NCBI GenBank assembly: GCA_947464365.1 | Contig: CANHWS010000229.1 | Location: 1-5,531, forward strand | Direction of reading: 5' to 3' | Length of the DNA: 5,531 nt | Origin: Cytophagaceae bacterium | GTDB taxonomy: Bacteria > Bacteroidota > Bacteroidia > Cytophagales > Flexibacteraceae | Shown here: in pieces, positions 3,815 through 5,531 of the stretch | Position numbering within the stretch: the first letter of the stretch is position 1 | Layout: each line of letters opens with the position of its first letter | Made by a program: the position numbers and the translations under genes | The notes under the pieces: model-generated | The model's database searches: none | Seen by the model: the letters and a program-made list of their open reading frames with translations, nothing else | Told to the model about the DNA's origin: nothing

Positions 3815-5531
3815 ATGCTGATTTCAGTCAGGATCTTGCTACTTAGCTTGATATTCGGAGGCCAAGTATGGGCACAAGGGCCCAACGAATGCCCAGAAGA
3901 GCTATTTCCGAAGTATGATAAAAAGGCAAGGCTCTACGGTTATGCCAACTGGCTTGGCGAGTACAAAGTCCCTGCTGTTTACCTCCGTGCTGGCCAGTTT
4001 GATGGTCGCTTTGCCCGTGTCCAGCTAGACAAAAAGCAGGGGATCATCAACTGCGAGGGTATCATGGTAGTGCAAGCCGTGTATGACGAAATCGGCCCTT
4101 TAACCTACGGAAAGGCCTTCGCCCGAAATGGCGATAGCTTCAGATATGTCGACGCCACAGGCCGCACTGCCACCAATGAGTACTTCCAGGATGTGGCCGA
4201 AATTAGTGACCATAACTTACAGGCATGGGTCAAACAGAAAGACAAGTGGGCCCTCTTTGACAAGGAAACCGCACGGCTACGCACTCAGCCACATTGGGAT
4301 GCCGTTACGCCGATATCTGACTCCGCCTCTATTGTGCGCCTTGGCAACCGGTTTGGACTCTACAACAACGTTTATGGCTTCCTGATGGCTGACTCCTTTG
4401 ATGCCGTCGTCCCGATGGGAGGTTCGTTTTACTCCTTGATGCGCTCTGGCCGCTGGGGTGTTGGGCATGCACTTGGTCGTGTGATCGTCAAACCACTCTA
4501 TGACTCTGTAAAAGCAAATAACGGAATGGTCTATGCCTACCTCGGCGGCAAGGTCAATTTGCTAAACTACCGCGGCAAACTGGTCCTGTCGAAGCAGAAT
4601 TATGTATCGACCTTCACCGAGCGCTTTGCAGTAGCCCAAGTTGATACTGGCTGGGCCCTGCTTAATAACGACGGCTTCAGGGTGACTCCATATCATTTTG
4701 GTTATCTGAGTACGCCACTTGCCGGATACATGGTAGCTGGTCAACACGGCAAATTCGGATTCTATCTACCTAACAAAAAGGAGTTCCTGAACGAGCCCAA
4801 CTTTGAGCAACTCAGCCGCATTGGCAAAGGACCTTATTACCTCGCCAAGCGCAGAGGTGTTTACTTTTTCATCGACCCCAAAAGACCCAATGACGCCCTA
4901 GAGCGCCAAAAGTTTGACTCGGTGGCCCTTGCCGACTCACTATATCAGGTACGCGTTTGGCTTGGCCGCAAAGTTCACTTTTTCGATGTCACCTCGGCCA
5001 AACTACTAAGTGAACAAGGCTTTGCTGATGCCTCCCCTATGCGTTGGGGCTCGGCCTTCGTTAGGCAAGACTCCACATTCGGTATCTGGTCACGCACTAT
5101 GCCCGTATCAGCAGTGGCCTTTTCTTTTGACTCCTTAGGCTGGTTACAACACCATCGCACGATGCTCATCTTGACTTATGGCCATGATAAAAAGGGCAAT
5201 CCGAATGTAGGCATTGCAGATCTGGACGGCAAAACACTCCTTGCAAACGAATACGAAACCATCGCACCTGTCACTAACAAACAGTTCAAAGTCCGCCGCA
5301 AAGGAAAATGGGGCGTGGCTTCCGTGGGCGGTGCAACCGTGCTCGAACCTAAGTATGACGAGCTAAGTAACTCAATCGAATCAGGATTACTGGGCTATCA
5401 AGACCGCCCAGAGTGGCCAGCCATTGCCAAACTCAAAGGCAAAACCTTCTTGATCAATGACCAAGGTGAACAATACGGTACCCAAACCTTTGACCAAATC
5501 ACCTATTTGGGTGAGGGCATATATGTAGGCC
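3815..5531 (+). CDS. Secreted WG-repeat protein (partial at right edge)
   Basis: The frame is open for 572 residues and runs off the window. It begins with a clear Sec signal peptide, MLISVRILLLSLIFGGQVWA, cut before QGPN, with no lipobox Cys; the product is probably periplasmic or outer-surface. The rest is a chain of degenerate WG repeats (PF14903 type: short beta pair x-[WF]-G-[LVI]-[YF], a turn with D/G, then P-x-[YF]-[DE]). Examples are KWALFDKE (144-151), RFGLYNN (179-185), RWGVGHALGRVIVKPLYDSV (213-232), GWALLNNDG (279-287), KFGFYLP (313-319), TFGIWS (421-426), NVGIADLDGKTLL (464-476) and KWGVASVGGATVLEPKYDEL (498-517). I count about 13 units spaced some 35-50 residues apart. Such proteins are common in Bacteroidota; their function is unknown and binding roles are assumed. 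ATG 3815 is chosen for its compact signal peptide. ATG 3776 is in frame and would add 13 residues. AAGG lies only 3 nt before 3815, so ribosome-binding evidence does not settle it. No catalytic motif is seen. Confidence 0.9.
   Translation, partial: MLISVRILLLSLIFGGQVWAQGPNECPEELFPKYDKKARLYGYANWLGEYKVPAVYLRAGQFDGRFARVQLDKKQGIINCEGIMVVQAVYDEIGPLTYGKAFARNGDSFRYVDATGRTATNEYFQDVAEISDHNLQAWVKQKDKWALFDKETARLRTQPHWDAVTPISDSASIVRLGNRFGLYNNVYGFLMADSFDAVVPMGGSFYSLMRSGRWGVGHALGRVIVKPLYDSVKANNGMVYAYLGGKVNLLNYRGKLVLSKQNYVSTFTERFAVAQVDTGWALLNNDGFRVTPYHFGYLSTPLAGYMVAGQHGKFGFYLPNKKEFLNEPNFEQLSRIGKGPYYLAKRRGVYFFIDPKRPNDALERQKFDSVALADSLYQVRVWLGRKVHFFDVTSAKLLSEQGFADASPMRWGSAFVRQDSTFGIWSRTMPVSAVAFSFDSLGWLQHHRTMLILTYGHDKKGNPNVGIADLDGKTLLANEYETIAPVTNKQFKVRRKGKWGVASVGGATVLEPKYDELSNSIESGLLGYQDRPEWPAIAKLKGKTFLINDQGEQYGTQTFDQITYLGEGIYVG

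Noticed and set aside
4128..4385. Small plus- and minus-strand frames inside the WG-repeat region (also 4277-4468, 4562-4747 and 4975-5169 on the minus strand)
   Set aside because: All overlap the continuous WG-repeat frame, which has a signal peptide and repeated motifs; these are shadows.

Overview
The window looks like ordinary chromosomal DNA from a Bacteroidota bacterium. Four things point that way: a Bacteroidota-like PheT; promoter-like TAnnTTTG (-7) elements instead of sigma70 boxes; mostly weak or absent Shine-Dalgarno sequences; and envelope genes typical of the phylum (small lipoproteins with a hydrophobic segment ending in Cys, a Gly/aromatic-rich outer-membrane barrel, and a secreted WG-repeat protein). 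Base composition is near 50% GC. I cannot place it below phylum level, and I see no IS element, tRNA, rRNA, CRISPR array or phage gene.

Layout. The left edge (1-669, minus strand) is the first 223 residues of phenylalanyl-tRNA synthetase beta subunit (pheT), which runs off the window. A 229-bp divergent intergenic region follows, with a -7-like element on each strand. Next come two adjacent plus-strand lipoprotein genes (899-1558 and 1563-2225, 4 bp apart) that align with each other and look like tandem paralogues. After a gap of about 100 bp holding a 9-bp-stem hairpin comes a plus-strand outer-membrane beta-barrel protein (2325-3191) with an unusual basic tail. It converges with a minus-strand thioredoxin-like [2Fe-2S] ferredoxin (3247-3606). 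A 208-bp divergent region with two palindromes leads to a long plus-strand gene from 3815 to the right edge, a signal-peptide-bearing WG-repeat protein of which 572 residues are visible.

How the genes fit together. pheT (translation) and the ferredoxin (redox or iron-sulfur) are housekeeping-type genes. The four plus-strand genes all encode probable exported envelope proteins. The two lipoproteins are almost certainly one operon. The barrel gene may be read through from them or have its own promoter in the gap. A joint role for the lipoproteins and the barrel is only an inference from position. I found no convincing sign of a new defence, mobile or catalytic system. The most unusual items are the paralogous lipoprotein pair of unrecognised family, the barrel's terminal extensions and the degenerate WG-repeat array.
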